Positions 8,048 to 16,606 of a DNA stretch of 33,836 nt are shown here, piece after piece (the stretch's first letter is position 1; every line of letters starts with the position of its first letter). This DNA is from Deltaproteobacteria bacterium (GTDB taxonomy: Bacteria; Myxococcota_A; Polyangia; Polyangiales; Houyiibacteriaceae): contig JAFDAJ010000033.1 in the NCBI GenBank assembly GCA_019313915.1, forward strand, positions 1-33,836. Direction: 5' to 3'. The notes below the pieces were generated by a model, which made no database searches, was not told the origin of the DNA, and saw only the letters and a program-made list of their open reading frames with translations. The position numbers and the translations under genes were made by a program.

Positions 8048-8806
8048 ATGGCAGAAGGATTATTTACAGCTCTGTTGTGGCTTCTATTTGGCGGCACGCA
8101 CGTCGTACTAACACTGCCGCCAATTCGACAGCGCCTCGTCCGCGGTCTCGGTGAGGTTGGCTTCATCGTCGTCTACTCGTTGATCGCCATCCTCACATTC
8201 GCCGCGCTGGTCCACTACGTCGCGCTGCACCGCTTCGTCGAGCCGCACACCTCCCTTCTGGTGACGATTCCGCCCGTGCGTGGGGCGTTGATCGCGCTTT
8301 CCGTGTTGGGGTTCTCGCTGTTTATCGCGGCGGTCATGGTGTATCCGAGGCTTCCCATGGCCACATTCCGCCATCGCGTCGTCCCCGTCCGTGGAGTTCA
8401 GCAACTCACGCGCCATCCGTTCTTTTCTGGCATTGCGCTTTGGGCAGCTGCGCACGCGTTGCTAGCGCCGTCGACGGTGACATTCGTCTTCTTCGTCGGG
8501 GTGATTGCCCTCGCGTTCGTCGGTGGCTTGCACCAGGACCGAAGACTCGTCGCAGAGTTGGGAGAGCCGTACCGGGCCTACATTGCGGCGACCTCGTTTT
8601 GGCCTCTGGTCGCAGTCATCACCAAGCGGCAGAAGATCATCTGGCGCGAGCAGCCCTGGTTCGGCTACGCGGTCGGCATCGGTGCAAGCCTCACACTCTA
8701 CCAAGTGCACGACCACATTTTCGATCGTGGCGGGGCCTACGTGATCGCCAGTGTGAGCGTCGGGTCGATCGTCGCGCTCGTCAACTCACGTGCGCGAGCG
8801 TCTTGA
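8048..8806 (+). CDS. NnrU-family integral membrane protein
   Basis: This 252-residue protein has about six hydrophobic helices and the family's hallmark core LTRHPFFSGIALWAAAHAL (about residues 119-137), preceded by VVPVRGVQQ and followed by the HQDRRL...YRAYIAAT segment. This architecture links NnrU to the isoprenylcysteine-methyltransferase-like membrane methyltransferases. NnrU was named from denitrification loci but is widespread without them, and no nitrogen-oxide genes lie here. The C-terminus (about 200-252) adds two more hydrophobic segments with HDHIF between. The amidase gene starts 32 bases downstream. The specific reaction is unknown. Confidence 0.85.
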   Translation: MAEGLFTALLWLLFGGTHVVLTLPPIRQRLVRGLGEVGFIVVYSLIAILTFAALVHYVALHRFVEPHTSLLVTIPPVRGALIALSVLGFSLFIAAVMVYPRLPMATFRHRVVPVRGVQQLTRHPFFSGIALWAAAHALLAPSTVTFVFFVGVIALAFVGGLHQDRRLVAELGEPYRAYIAATSFWPLVAVITKRQKIIWREQPWFGYAVGIGASLTLYQVHDHIFDRGGAYVIASVSVGSIVALVNSRARAS

Positions 8807-8838
8807 CATTGCGGCGGGTCCCACCGAAGGTCGACTGA

Positions 8839-10326
8839 GTGTTCGACGACTATGTTCAATACGACGGGCTCGGTCTGGCCGATCTCATTGCAAAGCGCGA
8901 GGTCGAGCCGAAGGAGGTGTTGGAGGCCGCGATCCGTCGCGCGGAAAAGCTCAATCCAGCGCTGAACGCGATCGTCACGCCGCTGTATGACTTCGCTCGG
9001 GCACGTCTCGCGGACAACCTTTCGGGCCCGTTCGCAGGCGTCCCGTTCTTGCTCAAAGACGCGCATCATGCACTGAAGGGCACGCCGATGAGTAACGGCA
9101 GCCGGCTTCACAAAGGTGAGATTTCGCAGCACACCGCGGAGATCGTGCGACGCTTTCTCGATGCTGGACTCGTCGTGTTCGGCAAGACCAACACTCCAGA
9201 GTACAAGCTTTCCGTCTTCACCATGCCCAAGGCGTGGGGGGCGACTCGCAATCCCTGGGACGAGACGCGTTCGGCGGGAGGTTCGAGCGGAGGTTCCGCG
9301 GCGGCAGTGGCGGCCGGCATCGTGCCCATGGCGTCTGCCACTGACGAGGGTGGCTCCATTCGGATGCCGGCATCTGCCTGCGGGGTGTTTGGCCTGAAGC
9401 CGAGCCGCGGACGGAACCCGATCGGTCCGGATTTCAGCTGGGAGTATGAGGGTCAATCCACCTCCCATATCGTGAGTCGGACGGTTCGCGACACGGCTGC
9501 CATGCTTGACGCGACCGAGGGACCTGAGTCGGGCTCACCGTACGTGGCGCCGGGTCCAACGGGGTTTCTGGCGGCACTGAACGACGACCTCGGTCAATTG
9601 CGTGTCGGTATAGCGACAGCGACCGAGGTGTTCGGCGTGCAGATCGAAAGTCCCTGCTTGGAGGCCGTGCACGCGACAGGCCGTCTTTTGCAGGACTTGG
9701 GGCACATCGTCGAAGAGGTTCCACTTCCATACGATGAGTGGGAGGTGCTCCGGGCCGCCATCATCCTCGGGGCGACCAACACGGCGGCGGTGGTTTCGGA
9801 TCTCGAGGCGAAATACGGTCGCGCGAAGGTTCGAGGGTCGCTCGAAGACGTCCTGCTCCTGCTCGCGGAGGTGGGTAGGGCGCTCCCGGCCGATGCCGTT
9901 GGCGCATCCCGTCTCACCGGGCGCCGCATCGGGCTAGCCCTGGCGCGGTTTCATGACGAGTACGACATCCTCGTGACCCCAACCCTCGGACGGGTCCCGG
10001 TCCCTATCGAGCAGGCGGAGCCCACCTCGGGGGAGCGACGGTTGCTTCGCTTCCTAGTCTCCCCCGCAGCCGCTGGTTGCTTTCGCGTCCCTTGGCTTCG
10101 GGGTCGGCTCATGGACGCCCAGATGGAGGCCTTCTCCAAGCAGGTGCTCCACCGGACCATGGCCGCCAACCTCACCGGCGCTCCGGCGATGTCGGTGCCG
10201 CTACATCGAACGGAAAACGATTTGCCCGTGGGCGTACAGTTCCTCGGACGCTTCGGAGACGAAGTGACCCTCTTGAGGCTCGCCGCGCAGCTAGAGCAAG
10301 CCAAACCTTGGCCGGTGCGCCGCTGA
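8839..10326 (+). CDS. Amidase signature family enzyme
   Basis: This 495-residue hydrolase cleaves amide bonds using the Ser-cisSer-Lys triad. Lys73 lies in [15 protein letters not shown], the cis-serine (Ser149) in the glycine/serine-rich loop [13 protein letters not shown], and the nucleophile Ser173 in [20 protein letters not shown]. Length and domain order match stand-alone amidases rather than GatA, and no gatB or gatC is nearby. It starts at GTG 8839, just after the NnrU-like gene. It ends 7 bases before the convergent permease gene. The substrate is not predictable; many homologues act on aryl or aliphatic amides and some on 6-aminohexanoate oligomers. Confidence 0.93.
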   Translation: MFDDYVQYDGLGLADLIAKREVEPKEVLEAAIRRAEKLNPALNAIVTPLYDFARARLADNLSGPFAGVPFLLKDAHHALKGTPMSNGSRLHKGEISQHTAEIVRRFLDAGLVVFGKTNTPEYKLSVFTMPKAWGATRNPWDETRSAGGSSGGSAAAVAAGIVPMASATDEGGSIRMPASACGVFGLKPSRGRNPIGPDFSWEYEGQSTSHIVSRTVRDTAAMLDATEGPESGSPYVAPGPTGFLAALNDDLGQLRVGIATATEVFGVQIESPCLEAVHATGRLLQDLGHIVEEVPLPYDEWEVLRAAIILGATNTAAVVSDLEAKYGRAKVRGSLEDVLLLLAEVGRALPADAVGASRLTGRRIGLALARFHDEYDILVTPTLGRVPVPIEQAEPTSGERRLLRFLVSPAAAGCFRVPWLRGRLMDAQMEAFSKQVLHRTMAANLTGAPAMSVPLHRTENDLPVGVQFLGRFGDEVTLLRLAAQLEQAKPWPVRR

Positions 10327-10333
10327 ACGCGCA

Positions 10334-11089
10334 TCAGCTGAAGCTCATGTACAGGAGGCGCCCGGCCACGTAGAGCACGAGCACCGCGGTGAGCCGCTTG
10401 ACGACGCGTCCGGAGAGGGCCTGTGTGCTGAGCCGGCTTCCGATCTGGCCGCCAACCAAGACGGCGACGCCGAGCCAGGTGTAGTCGATGAGCTGTTCCA
10501 GGTGCGCGGCCGTGCCCTGCTTCGTCGCCTGACCTACGAGGCCGGCCATCGAATTGACCATGATGAAGAGGCTCGAGGTTGCGGCGATGCGCTTGGGGTC
10601 CGCGAGCCGAAGCAAGTGCAGAGCAGGGGCTAAGAAGATGCCGCCGCCGATTCCGACCATCCCAGATAGAAATCCAATCGCGCCACCAACAGGCAAGCCC
10701 ACGAACCAATTGACCAAAGGCGACCCTGGCGGAGACGCCTTCGATTCAGCGGGTTGAAACCACATGGTCAACCCCGCCGCGAGTAGTGAGAGCCCCAGCA
10801 GCATGACGAACGTCTCGCGTTCAATCGGAACGCTGCCACCAAACCAGGCCATCGGAATCGAAAGCGCGACGAAAGGGAGGGCGAAGGACAGGCGCAAGTC
10901 GCCCGATTTTCGGTATTGCCACACGCCCCCCGCGACGACGATGAGGTTGCAGGCGAGGGCGACCGACGGGAGTATGCGGTAGTCCGTGTCCGCGAGAACC
11001 AAGAGCGCGTTGTAGGTGGAACCGCCTCCAAAACCCACGGATGCATAGAGCACCGCGGTCACCAGAAAGAGGAGGGCGAGCGTCAGCAT
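10334..11089 (-). CDS. TauE/SafE-family membrane permease
   Basis: This is a 251-residue polytopic membrane protein of the sulfite exporter TauE/SafE family, which exports small sulfonates, sulfite or other organic anions. It has the two glycine-rich half-repeats expected of the fold: YASVGFGGGSTYNALLVL near the N-terminus (about 13-30) and GFLSGMVGIGGGIFLAPAL (about 135-153), each followed by several helices. The frame extends upstream to 11215, but that part is arginine/proline-rich, overlaps the serine hydrolase gene and has no family similarity. ATG 11089 directly precedes the first transmembrane helix and is preferred. No sulfur-metabolism genes are adjacent, so the substrate is open. 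Confidence 0.88.
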   Translation of the reverse strand: MLTLALLFLVTAVLYASVGFGGGSTYNALLVLADTDYRILPSVALACNLIVVAGGVWQYRKSGDLRLSFALPFVALSIPMAWFGGSVPIERETFVMLLGLSLLAAGLTMWFQPAESKASPPGSPLVNWFVGLPVGGAIGFLSGMVGIGGGIFLAPALHLLRLADPKRIAATSSLFIMVNSMAGLVGQATKQGTAAHLEQLIDYTWLGVAVLVGGQIGSRLSTQALSGRVVKRLTAVLVLYVAGRLLYMSFS

Positions 11090-11132
11090 GTCCGTTGGAT
11101 ACGGGACCCCGCTGTGCTGTGCAACGGCGAAG

Positions 11133-12368
11133 TTAGCTCGCGCGACGGTCGGCGCAGCGTGAGGTCGCGGTGGCGACGGCGACCGGCCGCAAGTCGCCGG
11201 GGATTCGTCCACCAAAGCAATTCGTGACGATCGCGACGCCGAGCTCCCGCTCCGGATCGGCCCATGCGCCCGAACCGCCGAAGCCGAAGTGGCCGAACGC
11301 GTGCGGGTTGGGGAGACCCAAGTCGAAGTGACGCTTGCCGAGTGAGAGGCGCAAGCCGAGTGACACCGGTCGCATGTAGCCGACCTTGAATCGAAGCGGG
11401 AAGGGAATCACCCGGCCGATGTGGGGGTTCTGGTCCTCGGTGGCTTCGGCGATGGCCGCGGCCGACAATAGGCGCACGCCATTGAGCGCTCCCCCGCGGC
11501 TCAATGCTCCATAGAGCCGCGCCAAGGAGCGCGCGTTGAACACGCCGTTGCCGGAGGGGATGACCGATGTGAGCCAGCGCGGGTCGCCAAGCACGTCTCC
11601 GAGGCCTGGGGGGATCATCGCGTCGACGGCTTGGCCGATGGCAGAGTGCCATTGGGCTGTGCTGGACGCGGTTCGGCGAACTTGCGCGCGTACGCCGCGA
11701 GGCCGTCCTTGCAGAACTTTGCGGGGAAACCTGGGAATCAGGAATTCCGCGACCCGCGGGAGCTCGCTCTCCGGGAGGCCCATGTAGAGCCCGTCGAGCT
11801 CGAGCGGGTCGGCGAGGTTCTCTTTGACCAGCTCAGGAAAGCGCTTGCCGGTTGCCCGTTGAAGCACTTCCCCGATGATCCATCCGCCAGTCCAGGCGTG
11901 GTAGCCGAAGTCGGTGTCGGGCTTGTGCACGGGCCACATGTCCTCGATCACGCGAACCATGTGGTCCCAATCGAACATCTCCTCGGACGAATCGATGATT
12001 CGTCCGATTGAGTAAAGACCGGCCCGGTGCGATGCCGCTTGCCGCAGCGTGATGCCACCCTTGCCGTTCTTCCCGAACTCGGGCCAGTACTTCGCCACTG
12101 GGGCCTCGAGGTCCACCACACCGCGATCGACCATCTGGTGGAGCAAGGTGGCCATGACGCCCTTGCCGGTCGACATGCTCAGTGAGAGCGTCTCCGGCTC
12201 GAACGGGGCTCCATGCCTGTCGCGCGTTCCGCACGCGAGGTCAGCGACGAGCTCCCCACGGTGATACACCGCGATCGCGGCCCCGCCCGGGCCGTGCGAC
12301 GGCGCGCACCACCTCACGGTATGGCGTAACGAACGGAAGTCGGGATGACTGTATCCGCGGACTTGCAT
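11133..12368 (-). CDS. Beta-lactamase-fold serine hydrolase (class C/EstB-like)
   Basis: This 411-residue protein belongs to the class C beta-lactamase/penicillin-binding-protein-like hydrolase family, most of whose stand-alone bacterial members are esterases. The catalytic SxxK is STGK (Ser66, Lys69) within SLSMSTGKGVMATLL. The tyrosine-loop region is FGYHAWTGGWIIGEVLQRA. The third motif, equivalent to KTG, is HFGFGGSG near residue 375. No signal peptide is seen, so it is probably cytoplasmic. The ATG lies 4 bases after the stop of a degraded alpha/beta-hydrolase remnant, suggesting that the two once formed one operon. Confidence 0.92.
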   Translation of the reverse strand: MQVRGYSHPDFRSLRHTVRWCAPSHGPGGAAIAVYHRGELVADLACGTRDRHGAPFEPETLSLSMSTGKGVMATLLHQMVDRGVVDLEAPVAKYWPEFGKNGKGGITLRQAASHRAGLYSIGRIIDSSEEMFDWDHMVRVIEDMWPVHKPDTDFGYHAWTGGWIIGEVLQRATGKRFPELVKENLADPLELDGLYMGLPESELPRVAEFLIPRFPRKVLQGRPRGVRAQVRRTASSTAQWHSAIGQAVDAMIPPGLGDVLGDPRWLTSVIPSGNGVFNARSLARLYGALSRGGALNGVRLLSAAAIAEATEDQNPHIGRVIPFPLRFKVGYMRPVSLGLRLSLGKRHFDLGLPNPHAFGHFGFGGSGAWADPERELGVAIVTNCFGGRIPGDLRPVAVATATSRCADRRAS

Positions 12369-12372
12369 GTTC

Positions 12373-12558
12373 CTAGCCGATGACCTCGATGTCTTGAAGA
12401 AAGCGCAAAGCTCGGTCGGTCACGCGCCTCTTGTCGAAGTAGAGGATGTGCCCGCCGCAGCTCCAGTATACCTCGGGACGCCCAAAGTGCTCCCCAAGTG
12501 CTTCGGTATGCACCGCAGGGATGATGCCAACCTTGAGCGGGTGCGGTTTGTCGTTCAG
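12373..12558 (-). pseudogene. C-terminal remnant of an alpha/beta hydrolase
   Basis: Read on the reverse strand, this stretch encodes about 61 residues ending in a TAG just before the serine hydrolase start. It contains PAVHTEALGEHFGRPEVYW, then CGGHILYF and a final ALRFLQDIEVIG. That pattern, with a histidine after a glycine pair followed by a short amphipathic helix, is how alpha/beta hydrolases end (the GH pair carrying the catalytic histidine). No start codon, nucleophile elbow or acid residue remains. The fragment begins where the dehydrogenase remnant ends. The family assignment rests on a short stretch and is moderate; that it is a remnant follows from the missing domains. Confidence 0.5.
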
Positions 12559-13134
12559 GCCGAGTCGAGAACGTCAGGCCCGAGTTGGTGGATTCGCGTG
12601 TTGCCGGTAAGCGCCATGGCAACCTTCATTTCTTCGCGAACGATGCGTAGCGTGTGTGCGACGCCCTCTTCACCGCCGCCAGCCGCCATGATTCGAGACG
12701 ACGATGGCATCCGCGCCGACTTCGACGGCCTCGTTGGCGTCTTCGGGATCGAGAATGCCTTTGAGTACGAGCTTGCCCGGCCAATGCTGACGAACCCAAG
12801 CGAGATCGTCCCACGTCACGCTCGGGTCGAACTGGCCATCCACCCAATCCTTGAACTCAGCGGGGGATCGGGCCCCTGGAACCGCGGCCTCGAGATTGCC
12901 GAATGTGAGTGGCTTGCCGAGCACCTCGACACTGAGGTCGATGTCAGAAACGTCCCTAAGAATCCGTTGGCGAAGCCGGACGTTCCGCAAGTCTTCGACG
13001 TTAGCGCGCATGGTCGTCTCTCGATACGCGGCTCCGTCGATGTAGTCGAAGAGTTGTCGGGGCAACTTCTTTCGAGCAAGCTCGCGGTAGTCCGCAACGC
13101 TTGCCGGCGCGAGATTCAACGATCGATCTTCCAT
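12555..13134 (-). pseudogene. FMN-dependent alpha-hydroxy-acid dehydrogenase remnant (LldD/glycolate-oxidase family)
   Basis: The reverse strand from ATG 13134 starts as a normal family member: DYRELARKKLPRQLFDYIDG, then LRNVRLRQRILRDVSDIDL. It then jumps after GKPLT to a segment from the second half of the barrel, GQFDPSVTWDDLAWVRQHWP, LVLKGILDPEDANEAV and ADAIVVSNHGG. There the frame breaks. In another frame the true C-terminus continues as GEEGVAHTLRIVREEMKVAM and ALTGNTRIHQLG to TGA at 12555-12557. Missing are about 130 residues after the first beta strands and the block after SNHGG that holds the active-site histidine/arginine loop and the FMN-phosphate site. The second junction lies in GGCGG repeats. 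The protein cannot be active; the gene is decayed. Confidence 0.88.
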
Positions 13135-13240
13135 AGGCCGGCACAGTCTCCCGGGGCCCCGAGTTCGTCAAGAGCAACTCGACGCGAAGAAAGTTCGCCC
13201 TTCGATGGTGCCGTGGCTGTTAACGCGTAGACTCCCCCTG

Positions 13241-14470
13241 ATGTCCCAGAATGCACCTCCCACTTCCTTCGAATCGTTTGACGATCTCGTCGACGCGTTT
13301 CGCAAGCACGTCGCGCCCAACAAGCTGGCGTACTACCAGCGCATGGGCCTTCAAATCGTGATGGGGAAGCGCGAAGGCATTTGGTTCGAGGATGCGTATA
13401 CGAAGCTTCGTCTGATCAACTGTCATTGCAACGGTGGCGTGTTCAGCCTGGGCCACTGCAATCCTCGGGTAACCGGGGCGGTGGCTGCGGCGCTTGGCAA
13501 GCTCGACATCGGAAATCACCATTTCGTATCCGCTCAACGCACGCAGCTCGCCTCGCGACTGTCCGCCACGCTCGACGACGCGCTTCCTCGAGTGGTATTT
13601 GGCGTGTCCGGCGGCGAGGCGGTGGACGTTGCGCTCAAGGCCGCGCGTGGCGCGACCGGCCGCACCAAGATTATTTCCGTGGACGGCGGGTTCCACGGCC
13701 ATACGGGGCTGGCCTTGGCCGCGGGCGATGCCCAGTTCCGAGATCCGTTCGGTCCGAATCTTCCCGGCTTCGTTCAAGTGCCGTTCAACGACACGGGCGC
13801 GATGGAAGCCGCGATCGACGACGAGACCGCAGCGGTGATCCTCGAGGCGATCCCCGCAACTCTGGGCATGCCGATTCCCGAGCCAGGCTACTTCGCCGCG
13901 ATTCGCAAGCTCTGCGATGATCGCGGTGCGCGCCTCCTCGTCGACGAAGTGCAGACGGGGCTCGGGCGCACGGGGCGCTGGTGGGGAGTCCAGCACGAAG
14001 AGGTGATTCCGGATGCCATCATCAGCGGCAAGGGGCTGTCCGGCGGAATCTATCCGATCAGCGCAACACTGCTCACGCGTGAAATGCACGAGGTCCTCGA
14101 TTCGGAAGCGAACCCCTTCGTTCATATCTCGACCTATGGAGGCGCGGAGCTCGGATGCGTTGCGGCCCAAGCCGTGCTCGACATCGTTGGCGAGCCAGGG
14201 TTCCTCGAGCACGTCGAAGCGCTGTCAGAGCGTTTCGCAGCAGCGTTCGAGCCGCTTCCATTCGAGTTGCGACGTCGAGGCATGTTCATGGGATTGCGTT
14301 TCGGAAGCGAAGCGGAGGCGTTGGGTGCGCTTCTGCGCATCATGCAGCAAGGCGTCTTCTGTTTCCCCGCGGGCAATGATCGTTCCGTGCTTCAGTTCTT
14401 GCCCCCGTTGATCCTTTCAGATGATGAGGCGGGCGACCTGATCGACCGCATGACGAAGGCTTTTGCGTGA
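13241..14470 (+). CDS. Class III pyridoxal-phosphate aminotransferase family protein
   Basis: This 409-residue fold-type I PLP enzyme has the class III markers. GVSGGEAVDVALKAAR (about 121-136) binds the cofactor phosphate, FHGHTG (151-156) stacks on the ring, LLVDEVQTGLGRTG carries Asp235 for the pyridine nitrogen, and Lys264 in ISGKGLSGG forms the Schiff base. Start ATG 13241 is chosen because the 12 residues encoded upstream do not resemble the family. The stop overlaps the next start (TGATG at 14468-14472), so the two are translationally coupled. Class III members include transaminases and amino-phospho-lyases; sequence alone does not separate them here. The coupling to a kinase-like protein makes an amino-alcohol phosphate or related substrate one possibility. 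Confidence 0.93.
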   Translation: MSQNAPPTSFESFDDLVDAFRKHVAPNKLAYYQRMGLQIVMGKREGIWFEDAYTKLRLINCHCNGGVFSLGHCNPRVTGAVAAALGKLDIGNHHFVSAQRTQLASRLSATLDDALPRVVFGVSGGEAVDVALKAARGATGRTKIISVDGGFHGHTGLALAAGDAQFRDPFGPNLPGFVQVPFNDTGAMEAAIDDETAAVILEAIPATLGMPIPEPGYFAAIRKLCDDRGARLLVDEVQTGLGRTGRWWGVQHEEVIPDAIISGKGLSGGIYPISATLLTREMHEVLDSEANPFVHISTYGGAELGCVAAQAVLDIVGEPGFLEHVEALSERFAAAFEPLPFELRRRGMFMGLRFGSEAEALGALLRIMQQGVFCFPAGNDRSVLQFLPPLILSDDEAGDLIDRMTKAFA

Positions 14471-15366
14471 TGGCGCTCGTGACGACGTCCGAGATCGAAG
14501 CGTTCGAGCAGCGCCTCGACCACGCGGTGCGAACGGGGCACGTGGATGACCTGGATGTCATCGGATACGGTGAGGTCACCATCGCCGTGAAGCTAGCGAC
14601 GCCGCACGGGAACCTCGCATGCAAGCGGCTCGTTCCGTTTTCTTCGCGGGCCGCCGCCGAGCACACCGCGGCGCTGATCGCATCGTACGTCGAGCAGCTT
14701 GGCGCTTGCGGGATCGACGTCGTCGAGACCGAAACGCCGATCTTGGAACAGTCGGCGGGACACGTTCTCTATTGCGTCCAACCCTTGCTGGCCCCAGGAA
14801 CGCTTGGCCCCGATTTCTTGAAAGGCAAGACGGCCGACGAGGCTGCCCCGTACGTTCGGCGAATCTTCGAGCACATTCGGGCTTCGGTGACACCGTCGCT
14901 TGCTCCGGTCGCGCAGTTGTCGAACTGGGCGATCGAGGGAGACCGTCTGCGCTACCTCGATGTGGGCACGCCGTTCCTTCGCGATGAAAAGGGCCATGAC
15001 CTGTTCGACTTCACCGAACAGACCCGGGCGCTGCCGGGGCCCGTGCGTGTCATCGTGAATCGCTTTCTTTTGCGCGGGATCCTCGACAACTATCATTCCA
15101 CCCGCGGGCAGGCGCTGGATTTTCTCGGCAACCTGGTCAAAGAGGGGCTGGGAAACATCTTTCCGCCGTTGATCCCCATTGCCAACGAGGTGTTCGAGCT
15201 CACTCCAGAGATTACCGAACAGGAAGTGCGAGCACACTACAAGAGCGACGCGCAGACGTACGAGTTCGTCCAGAGCGCGCGACGTGCGGACCGCTGGGTC
15301 TGTCGCAACATCATGCGCAAGCCGTACCCCTATCTGCTTCCGCCGCGCATCGAGCGCTACGGCTGA
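14470..15366 (+). CDS. Kinase-like protein of unknown function (possibly DUF6206), coupled to aminotransferase
   Basis: I do not recognise this 298-residue protein with certainty; it resembles what I recall of the DUF6206 group. The layout looks like a phosphotransferase fold: a glycine-containing strand pair VIGYGEVTIAVKL (about 26-38), a lysine strand LACKRLVPF (about 46-54), a hinge-like YCVQPLLAPG, then SNWAIEGDRLRYLDVGTPFL (about 155-175). The last aligns with the HxDxxxxN...DFG stretch of APH/protein kinases. The asparagine and the DxG aspartate are kept, but the catalytic HxD aspartate is valine by my alignment. Its ATG sits in the aminotransferase stop (TGATG), so both products are made together. 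A pseudokinase or atypical kinase acting on the partner's substrate is an inference. Confidence 0.65.
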   Translation: MALVTTSEIEAFEQRLDHAVRTGHVDDLDVIGYGEVTIAVKLATPHGNLACKRLVPFSSRAAAEHTAALIASYVEQLGACGIDVVETETPILEQSAGHVLYCVQPLLAPGTLGPDFLKGKTADEAAPYVRRIFEHIRASVTPSLAPVAQLSNWAIEGDRLRYLDVGTPFLRDEKGHDLFDFTEQTRALPGPVRVIVNRFLLRGILDNYHSTRGQALDFLGNLVKEGLGNIFPPLIPIANEVFELTPEITEQEVRAHYKSDAQTYEFVQSARRADRWVCRNIMRKPYPYLLPPRIERYG

Positions 15367-15398
15367 GGCTCATCAGCGCAATAGGTGTCGGTGTCGGC

Positions 15399-15812
15399 TT
15401 AGAACGGGCGTAGGACTGCGAGGGTTACGATGAGGACGGCGAGGGTCGAGATCACCCAGGCTAAGCGCCCGAAGGTCTTTGCCGGCACCTCCTGGCCCTC
15501 CGCCCATCGTCGTAGTTTTCCGGTGAGCACGCCGGTGGCGCCGGCGAGCGCCAGCAGAACTGCCAGCTTCGCGTGCATCCAGCCGTGCTTTGCGTATGTC
15601 TCGGCGAAGTTCGGGATGAGCATTCCGAAACCACCCGCGAATGCGAAGAGCATCGATGGAGTCGTCACCCGGAGCGTCACTTTACGGAGCGCTTGCGCGA
15701 TACCGCTTTCCCATGGGGTGGGTGCCGACGCGGCGATCGCGACAGCCACTGCGGTGCCTATCCAGAACGTGATCCCCAGGAAATGAAGGTATCGAAAGAC
15801 AATCAAACTCAT
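15399..15812 (-). CDS. CopD/DUF2269-like four-helix membrane protein
   Basis: This 137-residue integral membrane protein has four hydrophobic helices: RYLHFLGITFWIGTAVAVAI (about 6-25), TPSMLFAFAGGFGMLI (about 51-66), GWMHAKLAVLLALAGATGVL (about 77-96) and the C-terminal VISTLAVLIVTLAVL. Histidines in helices 1 and 3 (YLHFLG and WMHAKL) match the haem/copper-ligand pattern of small CopD- and HemJ-like proteins. The start is fixed by GGAGGAG six to seven bases before ATG 15812; a longer frame upstream only overlaps the methyltransferase gene. It lies 25 bases downstream of pcm on the same strand, so co-transcription is likely. The function is not established. Confidence 0.75.
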   Translation of the reverse strand: MSLIVFRYLHFLGITFWIGTAVAVAIAASAPTPWESGIAQALRKVTLRVTTPSMLFAFAGGFGMLIPNFAETYAKHGWMHAKLAVLLALAGATGVLTGKLRRWAEGQEVPAKTFGRLAWVISTLAVLIVTLAVLRPF

Positions 15813-15837
15813 TGCATGCTCCTCCGCGGCCCGGAGT

Positions 15838-16467
15838 CTAGCTGCCATAGACCAGCGGCACAAAGACGACGCCACACAGCTCTGCGGTCTCGAGCTTGCC
15901 CCCGCGCTTACGCGAGGCCTGAAGCGACTGTCCCCACCTGCCGCCGACCGGAATGACGAGTCGGCCACCTTCTTTGAGCTGTTCGACCAAAGCTGGCGGA
16001 ACCTCTTCCGCCGCGGCAGCAACCACGATGCCGTCATAAGGGGCACCGTCGGGCCACCCTTTGCGACCATCTGCGCAAATGATCTCGACGTTGTCGATCC
16101 CCAAGGAGTCGAGGGCGCGCCGCGCGTTGGAGACGAGCTCAGGAATGATCTCGATGGCGTAGACCTTCTTGACGAGCCGGGACAAGACCGCCGCTTGATA
16201 GCCGGAGCCTGCGCCAACCTCCAAGACCGTCTCGTCGCCCTCGAGCTGGAGCGCCTCGATCGACATCGCGACCATCAGCGGCTGCGAGATGGTTTGCCCG
16301 TGGGAAAGGGGAAGGGCGCCGTCCGCGTAGGCGTCCTTCTTGTTCGCATCGGGTACGAACGCTTCGCGTGGCACCTCGCCCATCGCACCAAGCACCCGGC
16401 TGTCGGCGATTCCTCGGCGACGAAGCTGGTGCTTCACCATGCTCGCCCGCTCTTTTTCAGGGTCCAT
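15838..16467 (-). CDS. pcm: Protein-L-isoaspartate O-methyltransferase
   Basis: This enzyme methylates isoaspartyl residues in damaged proteins with SAM, starting their repair. The 209-residue protein has the family's LPLSHGQTISQPLMVA loop (residues 52-67), the SAM motif I VLEVGAGSGYQAAVL (81-95), VYAIEIIPEL, the ICADGRKGWPDGAPYDGIVV motif and the GGRLVIPVGG strand. ATG 16467 is chosen since an AGGG lies about six bases upstream and the residues encoded further upstream are not conserved. It appears to lead a two-gene unit with the CopD-like gene, divergent from the mesaconyl-CoA hydratase homologue. Confidence 0.95.
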   Translation of the reverse strand: MDPEKERASMVKHQLRRRGIADSRVLGAMGEVPREAFVPDANKKDAYADGALPLSHGQTISQPLMVAMSIEALQLEGDETVLEVGAGSGYQAAVLSRLVKKVYAIEIIPELVSNARRALDSLGIDNVEIICADGRKGWPDGAPYDGIVVAAAAEEVPPALVEQLKEGGRLVIPVGGRWGQSLQASRKRGGKLETAELCGVVFVPLVYGS

Positions 16468-16606
16468 TGTGGCCCTAGATAGCACCCGATCCGTCTCGGC
16501 GGCTACCCCCCGTAGAGCGACTTCGTCGCCACGGGGCTTCGAGTGGACGATGCGACAGCATCGACTTTACGGGCTAGAGTCGGCCGTTCGTAAACGAGGA
16601 AACGAC

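Noticed and set aside
12367-13230. A 287-codon plus-strand reading frame with a start.
   Set aside because: It is antisense to clear dehydrogenase and hydrolase remnants and its translation matches no family; it is open only because of the base composition.
13220-14212. A 330-codon reverse-strand frame opposite the aminotransferase.
   Set aside because: Arg/Glu/His-rich translation without family features, fully antisense to a complete PLP enzyme.
15813-16217. N-terminal extension of the CopD-like membrane protein into pcm.
   Set aside because: GGAGGAG just before ATG 15812 gives a good start, and the extension is antisense-like, serine/arginine-rich and off-frame to pcm.
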